Shown here piece after piece: positions 39,549 through 47,660 of a stretch of DNA of 64,000 bases. A program made the position numbers and the translations under genes. Source of the DNA: JANPBY01 sp963805505 (GTDB lineage: Bacteria; Actinomycetota; Actinomycetes; DATJPE01); contig CAWDUP010000007.1 of assembly GCA_963805505.1 (NCBI GenBank), forward strand, positions 62,001 through 126,000, written 5' to 3'. The notes under the pieces are model-generated. The model saw nothing but the letters and a program-made list of their open reading frames with translations. It was not told where the DNA came from and made no database searches. The stretch's first letter is position 1. Each line of letters begins with the position of its first letter.

Positions 39549-40646
39549 ATGCGTGTTGTCGTCGTCGGAGCTGGAGCATGGGGCCTTCCGGCGGCTGCCG
39601 AGCTGGCTCGCCGTGGGCACGACGTCATTGCGCTCGACACCCACGGCGTGGGCAATTCGCTGGCCTCCTCGGGAGGGCCGACACGGATCTGGCGGCTGAC
39701 ACACCCGCACGCTCACGGCGTCCGGCTCGCGCTGCGGCAGATCGAGGCGTGGCGCCGGCTCGAGGCGCGCAGCCAGTCCGAGATCCTGCTCACCCGCGGG
39801 TTGCTGTGGCGTGATCCCGGGGCTGCGGGCATCGCGCGCACGCTGGAGTCCGAAGGCGTCGCGTCGACGCTGGTCGAACCGGAGGACGTGTCGAGGTTCT
39901 TCCCCGCCCTGCGACCAACCGATGATCCAGCGGTGTGGCAGGACGAGGCCGGTCCCCTTCTGGCCGAGGTGGCCTTGGCCGCCGAGGCGTCAGTACTCGC
40001 TCGCCACGGCGGCGAGGTGCGCCTCGGGACCGCGACTCACATCGACATCCTCGGCGAGCAGGTGCAGCTCGATCTGCTGGACGGCCAGACTCTGCGCTGC
40101 GACCAGCTGGTGCTCGCGCCCGGGCCTGGCGCCGGCCCCCTGCTGCGCGACCTGGGCATCGACCTTGAACTTCAGCCGGTGCTCGAGCAGGTGGGCTACG
40201 TCCAGGGTGACGCCGATTGGACGCACTGGCCGTGCGTCGTGGACACCGAGGGCACCGACTTCGGCTTCTACGGACTGCCGACCCCGGGCCACGGCTTCAA
40301 GCTCGGCAACGACCTTCCGCTTCGGGATCTGCTGCCGACCGACCTCGACCGGACCCCGGATGTTGGCATCACCGCACAGATCGAGGAATGGGTCGGACGA
40401 TCGCTCGTCGGGGTCGACCCGGTCATCACGCATTCGCAGGTGTGCTCGTGGACCAACTCGCCAGATGGATGGTTCGTCGTGGACAGGGTGGCCGACGGTC
40501 GCGTCGTGCTCGCGTGCGGCGACTCGGGACAAGGGTTCAAGTTCTCGGCACTCATGGGTGAGGTGCTCGCAGATCTCACCGAGGGGACCGATGCCGACGA
40601 GGACATCGCCGCACTCTCGCTCGCTCGCTTCCAGCCGCATGGGTAG
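39549..40646 (+). CDS. FAD-dependent amine oxidoreductase, monomeric sarcosine-oxidase-like
   Basis: 365 residues. The dinucleotide-binding loop VVVGAGAWGLPAAAEL begins at residue 3. Further DAO-family features are DTHGVGNSLASSGGPTRIWR and a C-terminal VLACGDSGQGFKFSALMG, whose position near flavin-linked Cys motifs of sarcosine and N-methyltryptophan oxidases suggests the same group. It would oxidise a secondary amine to an imine plus peroxide. The O-methyltransferase gene begins 17 bp after its stop. Confidence 0.88.
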   Translation: MRVVVVGAGAWGLPAAAELARRGHDVIALDTHGVGNSLASSGGPTRIWRLTHPHAHGVRLALRQIEAWRRLEARSQSEILLTRGLLWRDPGAAGIARTLESEGVASTLVEPEDVSRFFPALRPTDDPAVWQDEAGPLLAEVALAAEASVLARHGGEVRLGTATHIDILGEQVQLDLLDGQTLRCDQLVLAPGPGAGPLLRDLGIDLELQPVLEQVGYVQGDADWTHWPCVVDTEGTDFGFYGLPTPGHGFKLGNDLPLRDLLPTDLDRTPDVGITAQIEEWVGRSLVGVDPVITHSQVCSWTNSPDGWFVVDRVADGRVVLACGDSGQGFKFSALMGEVLADLTEGTDADEDIAALSLARFQPHG

Positions 40647-40662
40647 TGGCAGGATGGGTGCG

Positions 40663-41334
40663 GTGAACCAGGAGACCTTCGACGCGGTGGATGACTACGT
40701 CGTGTCGGCGCTGCTGCCTTTCGACCCGATTCTCGACGACGTACTCCGCCGCTCCCACGCCGCCGGGCTGCCCGCTATCGCCGTGTCGGCGCCGCAGGCC
40801 AAACAGCTCCACCTGCTCGCGCGGGCGATCCGCGCCGAGCGCATCCTCGAGGTCGGCACACTCGGTGGGTACAGCGCGATCTGGCTGGCCCGCGCGCTGC
40901 CAACCGACGGACACCTCGACACCCTGGAGATCGACCCGAAGCACGCAGACGTCGCACGGGAAGCCTTGTCGGCTGCGGGTCTGAGTGATCAGGTCGAGGT
41001 GCATGTCGGTGCGGCGATCGACACCCTCGAGCGGATGATCGCCGGCGGCCAGCAGCCGTACGACCTGGTGTTCATCGATGCTGACAAGCCGAGCAACTCC
41101 AACTATGTGCGCGCGGCACTGGCTCTCAGCCGCCCTGGCACCGTCATCGTCGTCGACAACGTCGTCCGCGGTGGTGACGTCGTGGACCCCGACCGGTATG
41201 AAGACGGAGCCGTCGTCGGCGTTCGCCAGCTGAACCAGCTCATCGCGACCGAACCACGGCTCGAAGCCACCACGATCCAGACGGTTGGGCACAAGGGCTA
41301 TGACGGCTTCACCCTCGCGTTGGTCACTTCCTGA
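40663..41334 (+). CDS. O-methyltransferase family 3 (catechol-type, SAM-dependent)
   Basis: 223 residues. The SAM-binding region is ERILEVGTLGGYSAIWLARA, followed by TLEIDPKHADVAREAL, and the metal site is FIDADKPSNSNYV with VIVVDNVVRGGDV. It would methylate a catechol or similar hydroxyl with a divalent metal. GTG 40663 is used because CAGGAT lies 7 nt upstream; ATG 40654 or ATG 40639 (overlapping the previous gene) are alternatives. The 3' end overlaps the convergent gene by 11 bp. Confidence 0.9.
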   Translation: MNQETFDAVDDYVVSALLPFDPILDDVLRRSHAAGLPAIAVSAPQAKQLHLLARAIRAERILEVGTLGGYSAIWLARALPTDGHLDTLEIDPKHADVAREALSAAGLSDQVEVHVGAAIDTLERMIAGGQQPYDLVFIDADKPSNSNYVRAALALSRPGTVIVVDNVVRGGDVVDPDRYEDGAVVGVRQLNQLIATEPRLEATTIQTVGHKGYDGFTLALVTS

Positions 41335-42187
41335 GGGCTGCCACCTGTTCGGCCGCTGACTCCTCCCGGTGCACGGCACGTTCGAAGGTCTTCTCGGCCA
41401 GGCCGGCCGCCCGCGAGGCCGTCTCCTCGGCCTTCTCGGCCGCCTCCAGCTCTGCTGCTGCGGCGGCGAGGGTCTCCTGGGCCGAAGCGGCTCGAAGGTG
41501 AGCGGCGGACTGGGCCTCCCGAGCGCGTTCGAGTCGCTGCTCGGCGCCTGCCCGTTCGGTCGACGCCTCCTCGAGCGCCTTCTCGGCGGCCTTCAGTGCG
41601 CGCCGTCGACCGGGGGTGGGTGCGGCTGCAGGGGACGCGACAGTGTCGACTCCGTCGCCACTGTCGACCAGGTGCAGCCCTGACGCACCATCGGCTTCGC
41701 CCAGGCCGGCATAGCTGAGCTCGCCGACGACTTGGCCCTGCACGAGCTTGGCCCCCGTGGCCCGGTCGGTCATGGCCGCGTCGAGACTCCTCGCCACCTG
41801 TTCCAGGACCGCGGGGGAGAGCGGATGTCCCGCGGAAGCCGCGAGCTCACCCACCCGGCCGGCCACGGCGCGGACCAGCCGATGACGCTGGCCGGTCAGC
41901 GCTCGAAGGCTCTCCGCCGATAGTTCCCGCTGAGCCCGCCGCAACTCGTCACCGACAGCGAGCAGCTGGTCCACCTGCACTCGATCCTCGCGGACGAGGG
42001 TGTTGAGCGCCCAGCCCGTGAGATTCGGCTTCCGCAGCGATTTCACGTCCTTGGCGGCCTGCGCGTCGCCGGAGCGCTTAAGTGTGTCCGCCAACCGATT
42101 GCGGGTCGCCACGAAGCGTTCGGGGTCGAGCCCGTAGAGCACGGCCGCGGCGTCCTCGGCGGAGGTGACGGTTTCCTCGGCGGCCAT
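41324..42187 (-). CDS. Helical coiled-coil protein of unknown function
   Basis: 287 residues. The N-terminal 130 form a conserved actinobacterial helical region (AAVLYGLDPERFVATRNRLA, LRKPNLTGWALNTLVRED). The last 100 are a long Ala/Glu-rich coiled coil (RALKAAEKALEEASTERAG and on). No membrane segment or catalytic motif was seen. ATG 42187 has CACAAT 6 nt upstream. It is divergent from the serine hydrolase gene and convergent, with overlap, to the methyltransferase gene. Confidence 0.8.
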   Translation of the reverse strand: MAAEETVTSAEDAAAVLYGLDPERFVATRNRLADTLKRSGDAQAAKDVKSLRKPNLTGWALNTLVREDRVQVDQLLAVGDELRRAQRELSAESLRALTGQRHRLVRAVAGRVGELAASAGHPLSPAVLEQVARSLDAAMTDRATGAKLVQGQVVGELSYAGLGEADGASGLHLVDSGDGVDTVASPAAAPTPGRRRALKAAEKALEEASTERAGAEQRLERAREAQSAAHLRAASAQETLAAAAAELEAAEKAEETASRAAGLAEKTFERAVHREESAAEQVAALRK

Positions 42188-42215
42188 GACTTGATTGTGC
42201 CGTGCAACTGGCCGC

Positions 42216-42221
42216 TAACGT
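42216..42221 (+). promoter_or_regulatory. Leaderless -10 box (TAACGT) for the serine hydrolase gene
   Basis: TAACGT lies 6 nt before ATG 42228, with no ribosome site. Confidence 0.5.
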
Positions 42222-42227
42222 CCTGCC

Positions 42228-43658
42228 ATGACGTCCAGCGACTCGGCCCCTCCTCCGCTCACCCCGTCCGTGGTTCGCGGGGCCATGAACTACATCGACC
42301 AGTGGTTGGCATTTCGGCAGACCTACCTCCGGGTTCCAGGTGTGCAGGCCGCTGCACTCTTCGATCACGAGATGGTCCTCTCGGAGGCGTACGGCAAGGC
42401 GGACGTCGAAAGCGGCACTCCACTGACGACAAACCACCTGTTCCGCGTGGCCTCGCACTCCAAGACCTTCACTGCCACAGCCGTGATGCAGCTGGTGGAG
42501 GCTGGGCTCGTTCGCCTGGACGACCCGGTCGGGAGGTGGCTGCCGTTCATGACTCAGGCTGCGAGCCCGGTTGCCTCCGTCACCCTTCGAGAGATGCTGA
42601 CCCATTCGTCAGGCATGATCCGCGACGGAGTCGAGGCCGACTATTGGCAGTGCCTGGAACAGTTTCCAGACGAGCAGCAGCTACGCCTCATGGCCCTTGA
42701 CGGGGCCAATGTCCTCGAGCCGAATGTTCAGTTCAAATACTCCAACGTCGCCTACTCGTTGCTAGGTCTGGTCATCGAGGCCGTCGCCGGCCGGCCGTAC
42801 GGCGATCAGGTGCGCGCTCAGATCGTGGAGGAGCTCGGCCTGGAAAACACGGGACCGGAGCTGGACCGCTCTCGAACGGCTGAGTTCGCGTGCGGCTATT
42901 CGTCGCTCGCCTATGCCGACAGTCGGGCCGCTATCGACCATGTCGACACACGAGCCATGGCATCGGCGACGGGCTTCTACTCGACGGCAAGCGACCTGTG
43001 CCGCTACAGCTCGGCTCACTTCATGGGAGACGAGCGGCTGATCAGTGACGCGTCGAAGCGGCAGATGCAGCACGAGTGGTGGCCCATCGTTGGCCCAGCC
43101 GACGGCGCCTATGGGCTGGGATTCAGCATCGTGCCCCTCGCGGGTCGACGGCTGGTCGGTCACGGTGGTGGCTACCCGGGCCACATCACGCGCACGGTGT
43201 TCGATTCCGAGGCGAAGCTCGCCGTGTCTGTGCTGACGAACAGCATCGACGGCCCTGCCGAGGAGCTAGCCCTGTCCATGGTCCGCCTCATCGACCTTGC
43301 AGCCAGGCAGGCGGCAGACCGCCCCGATGAATCAGTTGGCCTAGAAAAGTTCTGTGGCCGGTTCGCAAGTCTTTGGGGCGTCCGGGACGTAGCACTGCTG
43401 GGCGGGCGGCTGTGCCTGCTGGATCCCACCGTCGCGGACCCCACGGCCGCACCGGCATTCTTCGACGTCGACGGGGATTCGACCCTTCGCGTCGCTCTTG
43501 GGCCGGGGTATGCGTCAGTGGGCGAACCGATGGACTTCAGCTTTGGCCCGGGTGGGCGGATCGAGTCCGTACGCGGCCCCGGGGGCCTGACCTGGTGGCC
43601 ACTCACCGAATTCCAGCTCTTCCAGCGAAACGGGGCAGTCCGCGCGCCGCTCCCTTGA
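42228..43658 (+). CDS. Class C beta-lactamase-related serine hydrolase
   Basis: 476 residues. The catalytic Ser-x-x-Lys is in VASHSKTFTA, the Tyr motif is KYSNVAY, and the third motif is VGHGGGYPG. No signal peptide is visible, so it may act in the cytoplasm as an esterase or D-aminopeptidase-like enzyme rather than a periplasmic lactamase. A C-terminal beta domain of about 120 residues follows (CGRFASLWGVRDVALLGGRL), as in related peptidase S12 proteins. Confidence 0.9.
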   Translation: MTSSDSAPPPLTPSVVRGAMNYIDQWLAFRQTYLRVPGVQAAALFDHEMVLSEAYGKADVESGTPLTTNHLFRVASHSKTFTATAVMQLVEAGLVRLDDPVGRWLPFMTQAASPVASVTLREMLTHSSGMIRDGVEADYWQCLEQFPDEQQLRLMALDGANVLEPNVQFKYSNVAYSLLGLVIEAVAGRPYGDQVRAQIVEELGLENTGPELDRSRTAEFACGYSSLAYADSRAAIDHVDTRAMASATGFYSTASDLCRYSSAHFMGDERLISDASKRQMQHEWWPIVGPADGAYGLGFSIVPLAGRRLVGHGGGYPGHITRTVFDSEAKLAVSVLTNSIDGPAEELALSMVRLIDLAARQAADRPDESVGLEKFCGRFASLWGVRDVALLGGRLCLLDPTVADPTAAPAFFDVDGDSTLRVALGPGYASVGEPMDFSFGPGGRIESVRGPGGLTWWPLTEFQLFQRNGAVRAPLP

Positions 43659-43674
43659 TCGGATGATTCCCGCT

Positions 43675-43707
43675 ACTACGTTGGGTCAGCCGGCCGCCGA
43701 ACGTAGT
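43675..43707. promoter_or_regulatory. 8-bp-arm inverted repeat before the DUF11 protein gene
   Basis: ACTACGTT (43675-43682) and AACGTAGT (43700-43707) enclose a 17-nt GC-rich loop. It ends 4 bp before ATG 43712 and could be an operator or the terminator of the serine hydrolase gene. Confidence 0.45.
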
Positions 43708-43711
43708 CAGG

Positions 43712-46477
43712 ATGGGGAATAGAGACATGCGCACGTCGCCTGTGCGACGGACATCGACCATGAGGCTGCGCCGCGCCGCCCTGCTCGCTGTCGTCGGAGT
43801 CACGGTCCCCGTCCTGTCGGTGGCGGTGGCCGCTCCAGCAGCGGCGGCTGGCCTGTGCGCCGATCCGGGTGGCTCTGGCGCGGGTGGGACCTTGACCGGT
43901 GTCGTCAACACCTACTACCCGGGGGTGGGTACGGCCGCCAGTGGCGCCACCGTGCTGGATGTCGGCGCCGCCGCTGGCGCAGCGCAGCCGATTGTTGACG
44001 GAGATCTGTTGCTGGTCGTCCAGACCCAGGGGGCCGACTTCGACAGCAGCAACACCTCTGCGTACGGCGACGGCGTCAGCGGGGGAAGTGCCAGCGGCTA
44101 CACCGATCTGAACCAATCCGGTGCCTACGAGTACGTTCGCGCGACCTCGGCCGTCAGTGCAGGATCGGTGTCGATCTCCGGCCTCGGGCCAGGCGCGGGG
44201 CTGCTGAACAGCTATGTGAGCGCGCCGGCGGACGCGACGCACGGCCAGCGGACCTTCCAGGTGATTCGGGTGCCGCAATACACGACCGCGACCACGAGCT
44301 CGGGGCTGACCGCAGCGCCGTGGGACGGCGCGGTAGGGGGAGTCCTGGCGGTTGATACGACCGACACCCTCACCGTCAACGGGAACGTGACGGTTGACGG
44401 TTTGGGCTTTCGGGGCGGCGCCGGTATTCGACGCGGCGGCGCTTCTGGACTGGCCAACACCGATGTCGTGACCAGCGCCACCCTGGCTGCTAACGGCAAC
44501 AAGGCCGAGGGTGTGGCTGGGACTCCGCTGGGCTCGAGCGCGGGCGATGGCTACCCCGGTGGAGACGCTGCGCGCGGGGCGCCTGCCAACGCCGGAGGCG
44601 GCGGGACTGACGGCCGCCCGAGCAACAACGATCAGAACTCCGGGGGCGGAGGAGGGGGCAACGGCGGGGATGGCGGGGACGGCGGCAACACCTGGAGCTC
44701 GGACCTGGGAAGGGGTGGCTACGGGGGATCGGGGCTCCCCGCAGACGCCGGGCACGTCTTTCTCGGGGGTGGTGGGGGCGCAGGGACGGCCAACAACTAC
44801 GGCCCACCGGCAGCTGATGGGGCGCCCGGGGGTGGGTTGGTCTTCTTCCGCGCTTCGGCTGTCTCGGGCGGTGGAACCGTGTCGGCTCGAGGCGGCTCCG
44901 CCTATGACGACACTCTCAACGATGGCGGCGGCGGTGGCGGAGCCGGCGGAACCGTGGTCATCACCACGACGACCGGATCCCTGGGCGGAATCACGATCGA
45001 CGTCTCGGGTGGCCAAGGGGGCGACGCCTGGGCGACTCAGGCCGGTGCAGGGAACGCCCATGGGCCAGGAGGCGGCGGTGGCGGCGGGTGGGTGCTCATC
45101 TCCAGCGCGCCGGCGGCCGCCATCATCGTGGGTGGTGGTGGTGGCGTCACCACGACCGGAGATCTCACCTACGGATCGACCGACGGTGCTGACGGACACT
45201 CGGCCGTGGTGCAGGCGGAGGACATCCCCGGCGTCAGCGGAGGTGCTGAGTGTGCAGACCTGTCGGTGACCAAGTCCGGCCCGGCCACCGTCGCCGCCGG
45301 CGAGGTCATCACCTATCAGCTAGCCGTCGAGAACGCAGGGCCGGCTGACGCCAGCGGCGTTTCGGTGACTGACGACCTGCCGAGTGGGGTTTCGTACGTC
45401 TCCGCAACGGGATCTGGCTGGTCATGCACCCACTCGGTCAGCACCGTCACCTGCACACGCCCAAGCTTGGCAGTGGGTGCGGCCCCACTGATCGAGGTCA
45501 CGGTGAGGGCTCCAGCCGAGCCGACGACCTTGACGAATGACGTCGCTGCGACGGCCACGACACCCGACCCGCGGCCGGGCAACAACACCGACAGCCTCGA
45601 CACCGCTGTCACCGCATCCGCCGATCTGTCCATGGCGAAGACCGGACCAGCTGAGGTGGTCGCCGGAGGGAAGGCGACCTATACCTTGGTGGCGTCGAAC
45701 GCCGGGCCGTCAAGGGCTCACGACGTCTCCGTCACGGATCTGTTGCCTGCCGGAGTGACCTACGTCTCCGCCTCCGGCAAGGGTTGGAGCTGCGTCAACG
45801 CGGCCAACACGTCCGTGACGTGCACCCGTCCAGGTCTGGCCTCAGGCGCGGCGGCTCCGCCGATCAAGGTCACGCTTCGCGCTCCGTCCCGACAGGCGAC
45901 CCTCGTCGATTCGGCCGACGTGTCATCGACAACTCCGGATCCGCGACCTTCGAACAACGCCGACCAGGCCAAGACCCGAGTCCGGGCCTCCGCAGACCTC
46001 TCCATCGCGAAGTCCGGGCCCGGCTCGGTGACGGCCGGAGCCGACCTGTCCTACAGCGTCGTGGTCACCAACCACGGACCGGACGCGGCGCGGAAGGTGC
46101 AGGTCCTGGACACGCTGCCGCACGGGACCACTTATGTCTCGGCAACCGGACAGGGATGGGACTGCCACCTCAGCACCCTCGACCGAGTCTTGTGCACGCG
46201 CGCCAAACTGGCGTCCGGAGCCAGCGCGCCAGCCGTCACGCTCGTGCTTCGGGCCCCAGTGGTGGCGGGGAGCATCACCAACCGGGCTGAGGTCTCGTCG
46301 AAGACGGACGACCCGGTGCCCGGCAACGACGCCGCAACGGCTGTGACGGCCGTCGAGAGCTCGTCCACCGCTGGCCCGCTGCCGGGCACAGGAGGCCACG
46401 GCTTCGGGCTGGCCGTGTTCGCGATCGCGCTGATGATGTCGGGCGTCGCGCTGCGCATCGACTGGACGCGACCCTAG
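43712..46477 (+). CDS. Large cell-surface protein with three DUF11 domains and LPGTG tail
   Basis: 921 residues: a signal peptide (LLAVVGVTVPVLSVAVAAPA), a long Gly-rich beta region (to about 510), then three DUF11 repeats of about 123 residues beginning near 516, 638 and 762 (DLSVTKSGPATV, DLSMAKTGPAEV, DLSIAKSGPGSV). The C-terminus has PLPGTGG at about 890, a hydrophobic segment and basic end residues, a sortase-type signal. It is thus probably a wall-anchored adhesin or coat protein. ATG 43712 is used; ATG 43727 and 43760 are possible. No sortase gene is in the window. Confidence 0.88.
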   Translation: MGNRDMRTSPVRRTSTMRLRRAALLAVVGVTVPVLSVAVAAPAAAAGLCADPGGSGAGGTLTGVVNTYYPGVGTAASGATVLDVGAAAGAAQPIVDGDLLLVVQTQGADFDSSNTSAYGDGVSGGSASGYTDLNQSGAYEYVRATSAVSAGSVSISGLGPGAGLLNSYVSAPADATHGQRTFQVIRVPQYTTATTSSGLTAAPWDGAVGGVLAVDTTDTLTVNGNVTVDGLGFRGGAGIRRGGASGLANTDVVTSATLAANGNKAEGVAGTPLGSSAGDGYPGGDAARGAPANAGGGGTDGRPSNNDQNSGGGGGGNGGDGGDGGNTWSSDLGRGGYGGSGLPADAGHVFLGGGGGAGTANNYGPPAADGAPGGGLVFFRASAVSGGGTVSARGGSAYDDTLNDGGGGGGAGGTVVITTTTGSLGGITIDVSGGQGGDAWATQAGAGNAHGPGGGGGGGWVLISSAPAAAIIVGGGGGVTTTGDLTYGSTDGADGHSAVVQAEDIPGVSGGAECADLSVTKSGPATVAAGEVITYQLAVENAGPADASGVSVTDDLPSGVSYVSATGSGWSCTHSVSTVTCTRPSLAVGAAPLIEVTVRAPAEPTTLTNDVAATATTPDPRPGNNTDSLDTAVTASADLSMAKTGPAEVVAGGKATYTLVASNAGPSRAHDVSVTDLLPAGVTYVSASGKGWSCVNAANTSVTCTRPGLASGAAAPPIKVTLRAPSRQATLVDSADVSSTTPDPRPSNNADQAKTRVRASADLSIAKSGPGSVTAGADLSYSVVVTNHGPDAARKVQVLDTLPHGTTYVSATGQGWDCHLSTLDRVLCTRAKLASGASAPAVTLVLRAPVVAGSITNRAEVSSKTDDPVPGNDAATAVTAVESSSTAGPLPGTGGHGFGLAVFAIALMMSGVALRIDWTRP

Positions 46478-46543
46478 CGATCGCCCAGCGCGGCTCCGAG
46501 CGCAAGCAGAGACCGGGTCGGCGTTTGCTGACACCATGGGTCC

Positions 46544-47647
46544 ATGACTGCTGGACCTGGTGGCCCGGACCCGTTGGATCGTGCCCTTGACCGGTTGGTG
46601 CTGCGCGGTGATCTGACTGAGGTTCAGGCTGGTGCCGTCCGGCATGAGGTCGCGGTGCAAGGGGGCTTCGCCTCCGATGTCGCGGACAAGAATGTTCACT
46701 CACCTGTCCGCAACGGTGCGAGTCGGTTGCCCGAGGCCTTGGGCTACCTAGGCGGCACCTTCGTCGTCGCTGCCGCCCTGCTCGTGCTGGGGTGGACCTG
46801 GGAGGAGTTCTCCTACGGCACTCAGCTCTTGGTGCTCCTCGTCGCGACCGCAGCGACCCTCGCCGTAGGCCTCGTCGTCGTCACGAAGGTCGGAGCCGGG
46901 CGCTCCTCCATCGCTGAGGCCGAGCAGGCACCCCGCCGTCGGCTGGCTGGCGTGTTTCTCGTGGCTGCGGCGTTCCTGGCGGCGGGTGCCGTGGCCCTGG
47001 TCGGCGACCACGAGTCGGTCGACATCGTGATTCCGGTCGCCCTGACTGCCTTGCTGGTGTCCTGCCTTGCCGTGTGGCTGGCACCAGGTGTCCTCCCGAC
47101 GCTCGGCGCTTTCGCCGGTTCGCTGATGCTGGTCGCCGGTGTCCCCGATCAGATCGACGGTCTGGCGAGAATCGTCCCGGTAGGGCTCTACCTGCTCCTC
47201 GGGGTGATCTGGGTCCTGGCCGGGCCGCCACTCACGCGGACCCGTACGGCCTCGTTGGCGCTTGGTCTAGCCACGCTGGTCGGCGCTGGCTGGTGGGCGG
47301 CTGCGCACACCGTCTACGAGCCCGACGCGGGCGATCTCGACCCAGCGTCTCAGCCGTCGTGGGGTGAGCACGCAGTGTCGCCGATCGGCTTCGCGGTCCT
47401 CGGGATGCTGGTGATTCTGGGCATCACCCTCTATCTGATGGGTCGCTCATGGCCCTGGTTGGCCGCCGCTGCCGCTGCAGCGGCCATCCTCATCTTCCAG
47501 CTGGCTGGCGATGCGTTGGGACCCGCGCTGGCCTCGTTGGTCATCGGGGTGGTCTTGCTGGCCGCGAGCGCGCTGCTGCTGCTCGGTCGCGCCCGGGAGA
47601 AGCCGGCCGCCGCTGAGCCTCCGGTCCCGGTCGACCAGGGGAGCTGA
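46544..47647 (+). CDS. DUF2157-like multi-pass membrane protein
   Basis: 367 residues: a soluble N-terminal helical region of about 60 residues (LDRALDRLVLRGDLTEVQAG) followed by about nine hydrophobic segments. The opening and first membrane helices (PEALGYLGGTFVVAAALLVL) match the DUF2157 pattern; function is unknown. CACCAT lies 6 nt before ATG 46544. The stop is 13 bp before the RecQ-like gene, suggesting one transcript. Confidence 0.85.
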   Translation: MTAGPGGPDPLDRALDRLVLRGDLTEVQAGAVRHEVAVQGGFASDVADKNVHSPVRNGASRLPEALGYLGGTFVVAAALLVLGWTWEEFSYGTQLLVLLVATAATLAVGLVVVTKVGAGRSSIAEAEQAPRRRLAGVFLVAAAFLAAGAVALVGDHESVDIVIPVALTALLVSCLAVWLAPGVLPTLGAFAGSLMLVAGVPDQIDGLARIVPVGLYLLLGVIWVLAGPPLTRTRTASLALGLATLVGAGWWAAAHTVYEPDAGDLDPASQPSWGEHAVSPIGFAVLGMLVILGITLYLMGRSWPWLAAAAAAAAILIFQLAGDALGPALASLVIGVVLLAASALLLLGRAREKPAAAEPPVPVDQGS

Positions 47648-47660
47648 CGTCCCCCCCGAG

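Noticed and set aside
44600..45160. Repeated GGNGGN tracts in the DUF11 gene as a CRISPR or tandem-repeat element
   Set aside because: They are irregular Gly codon runs in a coding frame with no constant repeat or spacer.
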